Part shown: piece after piece, positions 45,883-55,392 of the stretch
How the letters are laid out: every line of letters starts with the position of its first letter
Numbering within the stretch: position 1 is the stretch's first letter
NCBI RefSeq assembly: GCF_900625095.1
Contig: NZ_LR130760.1
Coordinates: 2,672,528 to 2,736,527 of the forward strand
Direction of reading: 5' to 3'
Origin: Acinetobacter ihumii
GTDB taxonomy: Bacteria; Pseudomonadota; Gammaproteobacteria; Pseudomonadales; Moraxellaceae
DNA: 64,000 nucleotides
The notes under the pieces: model-generated
Told to the model about the DNA's origin: nothing
Databases searched by the model: none
What the model saw: only the letters and a program-made list of their open reading frames with translations
Position numbers and translations under genes: made by a program

Positions 45883-46472
45883 AGAGCGCTCACTCGATAT
45901 ATTGCGACTTCACCAAACAAATTAGGGACGTGCTTACTTAAAAAGCTCCCTTGCTGGTTCCCATTGACGGCAAGTCGGTTAATAATCCGAATCTGATTTT
46001 CAGCACATAGTGCCTCAAAATCTCGGAAAGTACATAAATGAATATTGGGCGTGTTATACCACATATAAGGTAATGCATCTGAAACAGGCATCATTCCTTT
46101 CAAAGCCAAAAACGAGCGCGTCTTCCAATGCGCAAAGTTTGGAAAAGTAATGATGGCTTGTTTGCCCACTCGCACCATGTCCCGTAATAAAACATCTGGT
46201 GCATCTACAGCTTGCAAAGCTTGTGCCATCACTACATTATCAAAAGATTGATCTGCGAAACGGCTCAAACCAAGATTCAAGTCTTGCTGAATAATATTTA
46301 ACCCGCGACTGACCGCAATTGCAATCTTTTCTTGATCAATTTCTAAGCCATAAGCATGAATTTGGTGTTTTTTGCTCATATGAGCCAATAATTCACCATC
46401 GCCACAGCCCAGATCCAGCACACTGGAACCCGGTTTAATCCACTTTTCCGCAAGTTGTTGGTCTATACGCAT
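45879..46472 (-). CDS. metW: Methionine biosynthesis protein MetW
   Basis: A 197-residue SAM-methyltransferase-fold protein with motif I VLDLGCGDGELL and the family pattern QQDLNLGLSRFADQSFDNVVMAQALQ (in parts). MetW partners with MetX to give full homoserine acyltransferase activity in proteobacteria that lack MetA. The start shares one base with the metX stop (TAATG). Confidence 0.93.
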   Translation of the reverse strand: MRIDQQLAEKWIKPGSSVLDLGCGDGELLAHMSKKHQIHAYGLEIDQEKIAIAVSRGLNIIQQDLNLGLSRFADQSFDNVVMAQALQAVDAPDVLLRDMVRVGKQAIITFPNFAHWKTRSFLALKGMMPVSDALPYMWYNTPNIHLCTFRDFEALCAENQIRIINRLAVNGNQQGSFLSKHVPNLFGEVAIYRVSAL

Positions 46473-47635
46473 TAGATCATCTCCACTTGCTGGGTCGATT
46501 TTAAAAGTGCTTCACCGCCCAAAAATGCCCGTAAGGTTTTTACATACAGTGGAATGGGGAATAAGAATGAATCATGACCTTGTTCCGCATCAATATCCAG
46601 ATAGGTCACAGGTTTATGGTTGGTAATTAGTGCATCGACAATTTCTTGAGAACGTTCTGGGGCAAAACGCCAGTCCGTAGTGAAGGAAACCACTAAAAAG
46701 CGACATTTGGTTTGTGCCATGGCTTGGGTTAAGGATTGCTCATATTCGCGTGATGGATCAAAATAATCCAGTGCTTTGGTCATAATCAGATAGGTATTGG
46801 CATCAAAGTTTCGGCTAAATTGTTCACCCTGATAACGCAAATAGCTTTCCACCTGAAACTCAACATCAAAGCCATACATAAACTTGCCTGATTTTAAATC
46901 ACGACCAAATTTCTGTTTCATGGCTTCTTCAGACAGATAAGTAATATGTCCCACCATCCGCGCTAAAATCAGCCCACGTTTTGGATAGCTATCATTTTCC
47001 AGATAACGCCCATGATAAAAATCAGGATCAGAAAGAATGGATTGACGTGCAACTTCGTTAAAGGCGATATTTTGTGCAGAAAGTTTAGGTGCGCTGGCAA
47101 TGACGACACAGTTCTTTAAACGATCAGGATAATCTACTGACCATTGTAAGGCTTGCATGCCGCCCAATGATCCCCCAATTACCGCATACCAAACGTTGAT
47201 GCCTAATCGGTCGGAGAGCATGGTTTGGGTTTTGACCCAGTCACGTACCGTGACTAATGGAAAATCTGGGCCATAAGGACGATTTTCATTTTCAGGATTG
47301 GGAGAAGTTGGGCCAGTTGAACCATTACATCCGCCAATATTATTCAGTGCCACCACAAAAAAATGATTGGTATCAATGGCTTTTCCGGGGCCGATACAGG
47401 CATCCCACCAGCCCGCTTTTTTATCATCTTCATGATGATAACCCGCCGCATGATGATGCCCTGAGAGTGCATGACAAATCAGAATCGCGTTGGATTGATC
47501 GGCATTGAGCGTACCATAAGTTTCAACCATCAGTTCGAAACGCGGTAAACTACGGCCACATTCTAAAGGCAAGGGTTGTTCAAATTGAAACTTTTGTGGA
47601 GTAACCAAACCCACTGAATCAGATGCAAAAGACAC
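46472..47635 (-). CDS. metX: Homoserine O-acyltransferase MetX
   Basis: A 387-residue alpha/beta-hydrolase enzyme that acylates homoserine in the first committed step to methionine. The nucleophile serine is in [10 protein letters not shown] and the catalytic His in [22 protein letters not shown] is the oxyanion region. I recall that Acinetobacter MetX uses succinyl-CoA rather than acetyl-CoA, but this cannot be read from sequence without alignment. I choose GTG 47635 ([14 protein letters not shown]), which matches the usual Acinetobacter start; the longer ATG 47686 lies inside a terminator hairpin and its apparent ribosome site is one arm of that hairpin. Confidence 0.9.
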   Translation of the reverse strand: MSFASDSVGLVTPQKFQFEQPLPLECGRSLPRFELMVETYGTLNADQSNAILICHALSGHHHAAGYHHEDDKKAGWWDACIGPGKAIDTNHFFVVALNNIGGCNGSTGPTSPNPENENRPYGPDFPLVTVRDWVKTQTMLSDRLGINVWYAVIGGSLGGMQALQWSVDYPDRLKNCVVIASAPKLSAQNIAFNEVARQSILSDPDFYHGRYLENDSYPKRGLILARMVGHITYLSEEAMKQKFGRDLKSGKFMYGFDVEFQVESYLRYQGEQFSRNFDANTYLIMTKALDYFDPSREYEQSLTQAMAQTKCRFLVVSFTTDWRFAPERSQEIVDALITNHKPVTYLDIDAEQGHDSFLFPIPLYVKTLRAFLGGEALLKSTQQVEMI

Positions 47636-47673
47636 GGGAGCGATTCGCCTTCTATCTTTAAACCAATAATAAA

Positions 47674-47698
47674 GAAAGGATACCATAGGTATCCTTTC
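47674..47698 (-). terminator. Hairpin between leuA and metX
   Basis: Eleven-base perfect arms GAAAGGATACC / GGTATCCTTTC with a 3-base loop, then CTTTATTATT on the minus strand. It fits a terminator of leuA, and it sequesters the ATG at 47686. Confidence 0.7.
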
Positions 47699-47719
47699 AA
47701 AAAGAGTGTTTTACGCAGT

Positions 47720-49417
47720 TTATACGGCAGCGGCAGCGACTTGATCCGTGCTAAGAACACCTTGTTCAATCAAGCGATTGGTTGAAGCCAAAATCGCTTC
47801 AATGGATGAAGTCACTGTGTTGTCATGGATGCCAGCACCAAATGCGCTTTTGCCTGTGCCTTTAACTTGGATCTCGATTAAGGTCAAAGCCTTAGCATTT
47901 GCACCCGAACTAATACTACGTTCTTCATAGTTCAATACATCAATTGGCAATTGAAGTGCATTTAAGAAAGCTGAAATCGGGCCATTACCTTCACCGCGTA
48001 ACTGCTGAATTTCACCGTCAATCTCAACATCTAACTCAATGACTTGTGTCCCATTGATGTCTGAAAGACGATAGTTTTTCGCGGCATAGTGCTGTTGTTT
48101 TGCGTTCACATAAGTATCTTGAAACAAATTCCAGATTTCTGTGGCACTAATTTCTGTACCGTTGCTGTCGGTATGTTGCTGTACAATTTGCGAAAATTCA
48201 ATTTGTAAACGACGTGGTAATACCACGTTATAGTTAGATTCCAACAAGTAAGCAATACCACCTTTACCTGACTGACTGTTGACGCGAATCACGGCATCGT
48301 AGTCACGACCCAAGTCTTTTGGATCGATTGGCAAGTAAGGCATATCCCAGATTTCTTCGTTTTTCTGGAATTCAAAACCTTTTTTGATGGCGTCCTGATG
48401 TGATCCAGAGAATGCGGTGAAGACCAAGTCACCCGCATATGGATGGCGCGGATGCACAGGTAAACCCGTACATTCTTCAATCGTGGCAATCACTTCATTA
48501 ATATTGGAAAAATCCAACTCAGGTGCAACACCTTGTGTATACATATTCAAGGCAATCGCTGCAACATCGACATTACCTGTGCGTTCACCATTTCCAAATA
48601 CACAACCTTCAACACGGTCTGCACCTGCCATAATCGCAAGTTCAGAGGCTGCAATACCGCAACCACGGTCATTGTGACAGTGAACCGAAATAATCACCCC
48701 ATCACGACGGGCAATATTACGATGCATCCATTCGATTTGGTCGGCATAGACATTGGGTGTTGAAACTTCAACGGTTGCAGGCAAGTTTAAGATCACTTTG
48801 TTGTCTGCTGATGCTTCCCAAATTTCAGTGACCGCATCGCAAACATCTTTGGCGACGTCTAATTCGGTGGCAGAAAAACATTCTGGGCTGTACTGAAAAA
48901 TCCAGTCAGTTTCAGGATATTGTGCTGCAATTTCCTTGATTTTTTTTGCGGCATTAACAGCTAAAGCCTTGGAACCATTGGCATCGACATTTAATACTTT
49001 TTTGCGGAAGGTTGGTGAATTGGCATTGTAGATATGCACAATTGCACGTTTTGCTCCGATTAAAGACTCAAATGTACGTTCGATCAAATGATCACGCGCC
49101 TGAACCAACACTTCAATATAGACATCATCTGGAATGTGGTTTTCTTCAATCAACTTACGCGTGAAGTCAAAATCGACTTGAGATGCTGATGGAAAACCAA
49201 TTTCAATGTGTTTAAAACCAATTTTGACCAACATTTGGAACATTTTAAATTTTTGATCGATATCCATCGGTTCAAAAATGGCCTGATTACCGTCACGTAA
49301 ATCTGTACTCATCCAGATTGGTGCTTTGGTAATTTCGTTATTTGGCCATTGACGGTCAGGTAAATCGACTCGCTGGTACATACGACGATATTTTTTGCTT
49401 GGGTCTGCCAACATCAT
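47720..49417 (-). CDS. leuA: 2-Isopropylmalate synthase
   Basis: A 565-residue enzyme for the first leucine-specific step, condensing acetyl-CoA with 2-oxoisovalerate. The N-terminal TIM barrel has STDLRDGNQAIFEPMD (metal Asp) and the metal-binding SVHCHNDRG, and the C-terminal LeuA dimer regulatory domain (about 430-560) is present, so leucine feedback is expected. The sequence is of the longer LeuA type (565 residues, opening MYQRVDLPDRQWPNNEITKAPIW is split over 14-36) rather than the 520-residue E. coli type. AAGGAG precedes ATG 49417; a Leu-rich leader peptide lies upstream. Confidence 0.95.
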   Translation of the reverse strand: MMLADPSKKYRRMYQRVDLPDRQWPNNEITKAPIWMSTDLRDGNQAIFEPMDIDQKFKMFQMLVKIGFKHIEIGFPSASQVDFDFTRKLIEENHIPDDVYIEVLVQARDHLIERTFESLIGAKRAIVHIYNANSPTFRKKVLNVDANGSKALAVNAAKKIKEIAAQYPETDWIFQYSPECFSATELDVAKDVCDAVTEIWEASADNKVILNLPATVEVSTPNVYADQIEWMHRNIARRDGVIISVHCHNDRGCGIAASELAIMAGADRVEGCVFGNGERTGNVDVAAIALNMYTQGVAPELDFSNINEVIATIEECTGLPVHPRHPYAGDLVFTAFSGSHQDAIKKGFEFQKNEEIWDMPYLPIDPKDLGRDYDAVIRVNSQSGKGGIAYLLESNYNVVLPRRLQIEFSQIVQQHTDSNGTEISATEIWNLFQDTYVNAKQQHYAAKNYRLSDINGTQVIELDVEIDGEIQQLRGEGNGPISAFLNALQLPIDVLNYEERSISSGANAKALTLIEIQVKGTGKSAFGAGIHDNTVTSSIEAILASTNRLIEQGVLSTDQVAAAAV

Positions 49418-49533
49418 GAGATAACTCCTTGCTGTAGCGCGCTTGCTCTATATTTTTAGGCAGCTCACTACTTTATATATGGTGTTTAAATAAAATGATT
49501 TAAATAAAATAACTAAAAAATTTTGAGGCCAAT

Positions 49534-49626
49534 TTAGAGGCAAAAAGAGAGTATGCGCGCTTGGCGCAGCATCAGGAGTGCGGTCAAATCAGTTGTAGAC
49601 TTGGAAAAAGCAAAAATGTATTTCAT
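49534..49626 (-). CDS. Putative leuA leader peptide (leucine attenuator)
   Basis: A 30-codon frame starting MKYIFAFSKSTTDL and ending RILSFCL, with six leucine codons (TTG, CTC, CTG, CTG, CTC, CTC) in its last 17 codons. It lies 117 bases upstream of leuA on the same strand, with GGA three bases before the ATG (close spacing). A weak hairpin with a T6 run follows (minus strand, about 49539 down to 49512), and a second imperfect hairpin covers about 49431-49470 just before the leuA ribosome site. Together this fits ribosome-mediated attenuation. The rest of the 448-base gap (49418-49865) is AT-rich and shows no other gene. Confidence 0.5.
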   Translation of the reverse strand: MKYIFAFSKSTTDLTALLMLRQARILSFCL

Positions 49627-49865
49627 TTCCGTATACCATTAAATAAGCTTAGTGGTTTCACCTGCGTAAAAAGATTTTACGACTCATTTGAGTGTAGGTG
49701 AAAAACGTCGCATATGCAAAATCATATCCTAAATTTTAATTTGAATAAATGGAAAATATTTCCCTGTTTTTTGCGTAATTTGCAATTTATGAGGAAATAT
49801 TTTGCAGATAATATGTATATTTTGATGCTAATTTTTTGTTTGTAGGTTCTCAAGCCAGACCTGTT

Positions 49866-50549
49866 TTACAGTTCAGACCACATTCGCATGAGATTATGAT
49901 AAATGTTGGTCAGTTTCATCACTTCTGGATAATGGTCGCCATGCTGCATACGTAAATTACGAACAGATTCATCTAAAGTAAATAACAAATGTCGTTTCGT
50001 ATCATCACGAATCAAACTTTGTACCCAGAAAAAAGAGGCGAAACGCGTACCGCGACTAATACTGCTCACTTCATGCAGGCTGGTTGCAGGATATAGCACG
50101 ACATCTCCTGCTGGAAGTTTAACTTCGTGATAGCCATAGGTATCTTCAATCACAAGCTCGCCACCGTCATATTCTTCGGGTTCACTTAAAAATAAAGTAC
50201 AGGATAAATCAGTACGAATTTGTTCAGTTGTACCGCGAATCAGCCGGATCGAATTATCAACATGGAAACCAAAACTTTCATGTTCATTGTAGCGATTAAA
50301 CAACGGAGGAATAATCTGATGGGGGAGTGCAGCAGTTTGAAATATTGGATGATTCCAGATGGCTTTAATGACTAAATCACTTAAATGATGCGTCAAAGGA
50401 TCTTGTTCAGACAACTGTTGATTATGCTTAACTGTTGCAGATAAAGTTCCTGCGGTGACTTTACCTCCAACCCAATTGGCTGATTCCATCAATGTTCTAA
50501 ATTCTGCGACTTGTTCTTTGCTCAGTACATTTGGAATATGATGGATCAT
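49866..50549 (-). CDS. piuC: PKHD-type Fe(II)/2-oxoglutarate hydroxylase (PiuC/YbiX family)
   Basis: A 227-residue 2-oxoglutarate-dependent dioxygenase. The iron ligands are His96, Asp98 (FHVDNS) and His159 (SLHEV), with Arg169 (GTRFASFFW) for 2-oxoglutarate. The length and the C-terminal helical part match PiuC/YbiX, which regularly accompanies a catecholate-type siderophore receptor. Its hydroxylation target is not known. It starts 106 bases after piuA on the same strand and is probably in the same iron-regulated unit. Confidence 0.92.
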   Translation of the reverse strand: MIHHIPNVLSKEQVAEFRTLMESANWVGGKVTAGTLSATVKHNQQLSEQDPLTHHLSDLVIKAIWNHPIFQTAALPHQIIPPLFNRYNEHESFGFHVDNSIRLIRGTTEQIRTDLSCTLFLSEPEEYDGGELVIEDTYGYHEVKLPAGDVVLYPATSLHEVSSISRGTRFASFFWVQSLIRDDTKRHLLFTLDESVRNLRMQHGDHYPEVMKLTNIYHNLMRMWSEL

Positions 50550-50655
50550 GTGAAATACCTTTGATCAGAAAGTGGCGATTAGAAAAATAGCCTCATAAGG
50601 AGGCTATTTTATCGGAATTTGACTTAAAGCCATAAATAAATTATGGCTTTAATGA

Positions 50656-52872
50656 TTAATATTTAAAATTAATCGCTAACACTGCATTACGACCATCACC
50701 TTCATAGGCATAGTGTGCAGCATGGGCACTTGTAAAGTAGCGTTTATCTGAAATGTTATTTACATTTAACTGTAAGTTCACATTTGGATTAATTTCATAT
50801 TTCGCCATAGCATTATAGATAGTATAGGCTGGTAGATATTTAGGGGTTGCTGTACTACTACCAGAATTAACGTAAACATCATCTTTGTACTGAGCACCAG
50901 CACCTAGCGTCAACTGAGGTAAAACTTTATAAGTTGACCATAATGTTGCACTGTTTTTTGCAACGTAAGGAATTGGACCGCCTGCTGGAACTACTGTTCC
51001 ACGAGAGTACCCACCATTTGTTAGTTCACTATCTAAATAGCTATAGCCTGCTGAAATGTCCCATTTATCCGTAATGTGACCATTTAAACCAAGCTCAAAA
51101 CCATCAACTTTACTTTCACCAACATTCGAATAAAAGCCAGCAGCATCTTGAATACGGGTGTTTTGTTTCTCAGTACGGAAAATAGCAGCCGTCACATTAG
51201 CACGTTTATTTAAGATATCCCATTTTGTACCTACTTCATAAGTACGAGCTTTTTCTGGTTTTAAATCGTTAATCGTAATCGCAACTGCTGATTCGCTACT
51301 GTCACCTTGCCCAACACCAACTGGATTAGCAGAAGTTGCATAGCTCGCATAGATGCTGCCATTTTCAGTTGGTTTGAAGATTAAACCTGCTTGATAACTA
51401 AAGAAGTCGCTATCACTTTCAATATTAGTGCCCGCAGGAGTTGTTCCAGATGCTTTATTATATTTAGCTTCTGTATCAAACTTATCCCAACGTAAACCCA
51501 GATTCATTAACCATTGTGGTGTAAATTCGATGCTATCCAGCGCATATAAACCAACTGTACGGCTACGTGTGGTCGTGACAGCAGTATTGGCATCACGTGT
51601 ACCAATCACAGCAGGGTTATCTGGATTGGTGACACTAGTACACCAGTAAGTTATTGCAGTACATTGAGCATCTGCATTTGATGCAGTTTTGCTATATGTG
51701 TATGAACCCATATCTGTTTCTTGGAGACTCCATTCTACCCCTGTATTAAACGAGTGTTTAATTGAGCCTGTATTGAATTTACCATTTAAAGAAAGCTGAT
51801 CTGAATAAGCATCCGTATCAGAAATACGACTTAAAGCGTGACCGCGATAGATATATCCATTTAAAACATTATTTTGTCCATTTAAACCCGTTTTGGAATC
51901 ATTCGAGTTGGTGTAGACATAATCTGTTTTTGATTTTGTGTAATTGACAACATTAGAAAGAGTCAAGTTATCGTTAAAATCATGTTCTAACTTAAATGTG
52001 CCAATATGATTTTCGCGTTTATCAAAGTCACGGTTTTTCCAGCCATAATAAATGCCTTGTTTGGCTTGGTATGGTTTTCCGCCAGTCGATAAAAATGGAA
52101 TACCTGCATCAGGCTCATCATAACTTTGTAAATAATAATAGCTGAGAGATCCGCGTGTCGCTGTACCTAAGCCCCATGCAATGCTTGGTGCAATACCAAC
52201 GCGATTGTATTCAGCGCCATTGCTTTGACCGGGTTTGTCATTTTGGTGTCCCATTACCACAACACGACCTGCAACACCATTACCGAAGTCTTTATTGGCA
52301 TCAAGTTGGATATGGCGATAATTATCGGTTCCGCCTGCTACTGTCCCTTGATATACATCACCTTGATGCGCTTGCTTGGTGATAAGGTTAATACTACCAC
52401 CAACACCACCGCCACCAGATAACGTAGAACTTGAACCTTTTGTGACTTCTACTTGTTCAATCGCAAACATATCACGATTTTGCAGAGTTGCATTGCGCAC
52501 ACCATCTATGTAAATCGAAGATTGAGAGCTATAACCACGAATATAAGGCGTATCACCAAATGGCGTGCCACCTTCACCTGCTGCAAAGGTAATTCCTGGC
52601 ACGTTTTGTAGTGCTTGCGTCAAAGAGTTAGAACCCGTGTCTTGTAAAAGCTTTTGTGAAACGACTTCAACCGACTTTGGCGTATCTAAAAGCGGTGCAA
52701 CATATTTTTTATTAGCCGAGTTATCTACTTTCAGGCTGTCGGTACTTGCTTCAGCATGAATCGTAGGTAAATGGGAAACGTCATCTTGTGCAATTGCTGA
52801 AACAGCAACAACAGATAAGGAAGAAGCGATTGCGGATGAAACAATCTTCTTGCGCGTTTTAATAAAAGACAT
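50656..52872 (-). CDS. piuA: TonB-dependent siderophore receptor, PiuA/Fiu-like
   Basis: A 738-residue outer-membrane receptor. A signal peptide (about 1-28) is followed by the plug domain (DTPKSVEVVSQKLLQDTGSNSLTQALQNVPGI spread over 63-95; GYSSQSSIYIDGVRN), then a 22-strand barrel ending AINFKY with a terminal aromatic residue. It depends on TonB-ExbB-ExbD. A. baumannii PiuA imports iron-catecholates and is a known entry route for siderophore-conjugated beta-lactams. A perfect Fur palindrome lies 32 bases upstream. ATG 52872 is selected; the upstream TTG at 52887 is unlikely. The symbol rests on the adjacent piuC. Confidence 0.88.
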   Translation of the reverse strand: MSFIKTRKKIVSSAIASSLSVVAVSAIAQDDVSHLPTIHAEASTDSLKVDNSANKKYVAPLLDTPKSVEVVSQKLLQDTGSNSLTQALQNVPGITFAAGEGGTPFGDTPYIRGYSSQSSIYIDGVRNATLQNRDMFAIEQVEVTKGSSSTLSGGGGVGGSINLITKQAHQGDVYQGTVAGGTDNYRHIQLDANKDFGNGVAGRVVVMGHQNDKPGQSNGAEYNRVGIAPSIAWGLGTATRGSLSYYYLQSYDEPDAGIPFLSTGGKPYQAKQGIYYGWKNRDFDKRENHIGTFKLEHDFNDNLTLSNVVNYTKSKTDYVYTNSNDSKTGLNGQNNVLNGYIYRGHALSRISDTDAYSDQLSLNGKFNTGSIKHSFNTGVEWSLQETDMGSYTYSKTASNADAQCTAITYWCTSVTNPDNPAVIGTRDANTAVTTTRSRTVGLYALDSIEFTPQWLMNLGLRWDKFDTEAKYNKASGTTPAGTNIESDSDFFSYQAGLIFKPTENGSIYASYATSANPVGVGQGDSSESAVAITINDLKPEKARTYEVGTKWDILNKRANVTAAIFRTEKQNTRIQDAAGFYSNVGESKVDGFELGLNGHITDKWDISAGYSYLDSELTNGGYSRGTVVPAGGPIPYVAKNSATLWSTYKVLPQLTLGAGAQYKDDVYVNSGSSTATPKYLPAYTIYNAMAKYEINPNVNLQLNVNNISDKRYFTSAHAAHYAYEGDGRNAVLAINFKY

Positions 52873-52903
52873 AGTCACAGATATCAATAATAAAAAGTAT
52901 GTG

Positions 52904-52922
52904 AATAATAATGATTATTATT
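52904..52922. promoter_or_regulatory. Fur box upstream of piuA
   Basis: AATAATAATGATTATTATT, a perfect 9-1-9 palindrome close to the 19-base Fur consensus, 32 bases before the piuA start. The remaining part of the 358-base gap to tig shows no gene and is AT-rich. Confidence 0.8.
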
Positions 52923-53230
52923 TTTATAAATAGTTTTTGCTGATTGGATTTCTTGTTTAAAAAAGGAGATATTATGGATTTTTAGAAACATTGTTTTACA
53001 TATGTATATTTAACTTTATGAAAATTAAATAAATTATTGATAATGCTGAAAAATCACCCGTTATAAAAAAATAATTTTTAAGCTTTTTTTAAGTTTTTAA
53101 TATTCTTGGTTGTTGTTGTGTTTTTTGGCTAAAACCCTCCTTTTTCATCATCCGTTTTGTATATCGGAAAAGTTGTCATATAATGTGGCACTTTTAAAAA
53201 TTGTTACTCTAACTAATTATCGAGGAAGCC

Positions 53231-54565
53231 ATGCAAGTAACGACTGAAGCGGTTTCGGGCGTTGCCCGTCGTTTAAATGTTTCTGTACCGACGAGCCGTA
53301 TTAATGAGCAATTTGAAGCTCGTTTAAAACGCACTGCCAAAACTGTGAAGATCAACGGCTTCCGTCCGGGTAAAGTGCCAATGTCACGTGTACGTTCTGA
53401 CTTCGGTCCTGGTATTTATCAGGAAGTGGTGAACGACATTATCCGTGACAGCGTTTTTGAAGCAATTCAACAAGAAAAAATCAATGCTGTGGGCATGCCA
53501 AACATTGATAAAGTGGAACATAAAGATGATGCTTTAGTTTATGAAGCGACAGTTGAAGTGTATCCAGAAGTTGAAGTAAAAGCATTCAATGATTTGGAAG
53601 TTGAACGTAAATCAACTGAAATCAACGATGCAGATGTCGATCAAATGATCGAAAACTTGCAAAAACAACGTCAAACTTGGGCTGTGACCAAAGGTATGGC
53701 GAAAAAAGACATGCAAGTGACTTTCGACTTCGAAGGTTCAATTGACGGTGAAAAGTTTGAAGGCGGTTCTGCTGAAGACTTTAAACTGGTGCTGGGTTCT
53801 GGTCGCATGATCCCTGGTTTTGAAGATGGTATCATCGGCATGAAAGCGGGTGAAGAGAAAGTGATTGATGTGACTTTCCCTGAAGATTACCAAGCTGAAA
53901 ACTTGGCTGGTAAACAAGCGCAATTCAAAATTACTGTGAAGCAAGTTGAAAAAGCCAAACTTCCAGAAATTGATGCTGAATTCCTTCAAATCTTTGGTTT
54001 GACTGAAGAAGATGGCGTTGAAAAGTTAAAAGCGGATGTTCGTAAGAACATGGAGCGCGAAGTACGTAACGGTTTACGTAACCAAGTGAAACAAGCGGCG
54101 TTTGATGCATTGGTTGCTGCTAATGAAATCGAAGTTCCTGCTGCGATGGTTGCTCAGGAAATTGACCGTCAACGTGAGCAAATGATTCAACAGTTCACGC
54201 AACAGTTTGGTGGTGCGGGTGCGCAATCATTTGACAAGAGCATGCTTCCAGATGAACTGTTCAAAGAGCAAGCTGAAAAGTCAGTCAAACTTGGCGTATT
54301 GGTCAGCAAAGTATTAGGCGATGCGAAACTTGAAGTCGATCAAACACGTGTTGATGCGTATATCGAAGATATGGCATCTTCATACGAAGATCCAACAGAA
54401 GTGATTGAATACTTCAAAAATGACAAACAGCAACGCGCTCAAATTGAAGCGGTTGTGTTAGAAGACCAAGTGGTTGATCACATTTTGGCTGCTGCAAAAG
54501 TGACTGATAAAGCAGTAACTTATGAAGAATTGTTAAAAGAACAACAAGCACGTCAAGCTCGTTAA
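53231..54565 (+). CDS. tig: Trigger factor
   Basis: A 444-residue ribosome-associated chaperone and prolyl isomerase. The ribosome-binding loop is in the N-terminal domain with [17 protein letters not shown] (in about 43-60), the FKBP-type isomerase domain covers about 155-240 ([33 protein letters not shown]) and the C-terminal helical arms follow. CGAGGAAGC sits just before ATG. It starts the classic tig-clpP-clpX series. Confidence 0.96.
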   Translation: MQVTTEAVSGVARRLNVSVPTSRINEQFEARLKRTAKTVKINGFRPGKVPMSRVRSDFGPGIYQEVVNDIIRDSVFEAIQQEKINAVGMPNIDKVEHKDDALVYEATVEVYPEVEVKAFNDLEVERKSTEINDADVDQMIENLQKQRQTWAVTKGMAKKDMQVTFDFEGSIDGEKFEGGSAEDFKLVLGSGRMIPGFEDGIIGMKAGEEKVIDVTFPEDYQAENLAGKQAQFKITVKQVEKAKLPEIDAEFLQIFGLTEEDGVEKLKADVRKNMEREVRNGLRNQVKQAAFDALVAANEIEVPAAMVAQEIDRQREQMIQQFTQQFGGAGAQSFDKSMLPDELFKEQAEKSVKLGVLVSKVLGDAKLEVDQTRVDAYIEDMASSYEDPTEVIEYFKNDKQQRAQIEAVVLEDQVVDHILAAAKVTDKAVTYEELLKEQQARQAR

Positions 54566-54581
54566 TCTTTAAACGGATCAG

Positions 54582-54606
54582 AAAAGGCGCGAAAGCGCCT
54601 TTTTTT
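54582..54606 (+). terminator. Terminator after tig
   Basis: Stem AAAAGGCGC / GCGCCTTTT with a GAAA loop and T-run. It separates tig from clpP. Confidence 0.92.
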
Positions 54607-54760
54607 ATGAAGCTGTTCTTTTTCATATATTTCGACGAAAGTGAGCCTTCTATACAGAAATAAAACGATATTTTGAAAGGAATGCTTTTGCAATTTCAGT
54701 CATTATCCCTCATATTGTGGGAATGAGTTAAGTTACAAAAATTTAGGAATAAATAATCGT

Positions 54761-55366
54761 ATGTATGTTCCAACAATTGAAAATGCTTTAGTTCCAGTGG
54801 TGGTTGAACAGTCTTCACGTGGTGAACGTTCTTTTGATATTTTCTCTCGGCTATTACGCGAACGGGTGATTTTTCTGACAGGTGAAGTTGAAGACAATAT
54901 GGCGAATTTAATTGTCGCTCAGATGTTGTTTTTAGAAGCAGAGAACCCAGATAAAGATATTCATCTCTATATTAATTCACCGGGTGGTTCAGTCACTGCG
55001 GGTATGGCCATTTATGACACCATGCAGTTTATTAAGCCCGATGTGGTGACTTATTGTATGGGGCAGGCAGCGTCAATGGGCGCATTCTTGCTAAATGCAG
55101 GTGGCAAAGGCAAACGTTACTGTCTTGAAAATGCCCGTGTCATGATTCATCAGCCTTTGGGTGGTTTCCGTGGACAGGCCTCTGATATTGAAATCCACGC
55201 CCGTGAGATTTTATTTATTAAAGAGCGTTTAAACCGTCTAATGGCTGAACATAGTGGTCAGGACTATGAAAGAGTAGCACGTGATACTGATCGTGATAAT
55301 TTCATGACAGCACAAGCGGCTAAAGAATATGGTTTAGTGGATCAGGTTTTATCAAAACGTCCCTAA
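54761..55366 (+). CDS. clpP: ATP-dependent Clp protease proteolytic subunit
   Basis: A 201-residue serine protease that forms the double-heptamer chamber. The catalytic triad is Ser105 ([11 protein letters not shown]), His130 ([10 protein letters not shown]) and Asp179 (RDTDRDNF). Length and N-terminus are normal. clpX follows after 26 bases, so both are likely cotranscribed. Confidence 0.97.
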   Translation: MYVPTIENALVPVVVEQSSRGERSFDIFSRLLRERVIFLTGEVEDNMANLIVAQMLFLEAENPDKDIHLYINSPGGSVTAGMAIYDTMQFIKPDVVTYCMGQAASMGAFLLNAGGKGKRYCLENARVMIHQPLGGFRGQASDIEIHAREILFIKERLNRLMAEHSGQDYERVARDTDRDNFMTAQAAKEYGLVDQVLSKRP

Positions 55367-55392
55367 CAGTTAAGATTTAAGTTGGAGTAATT

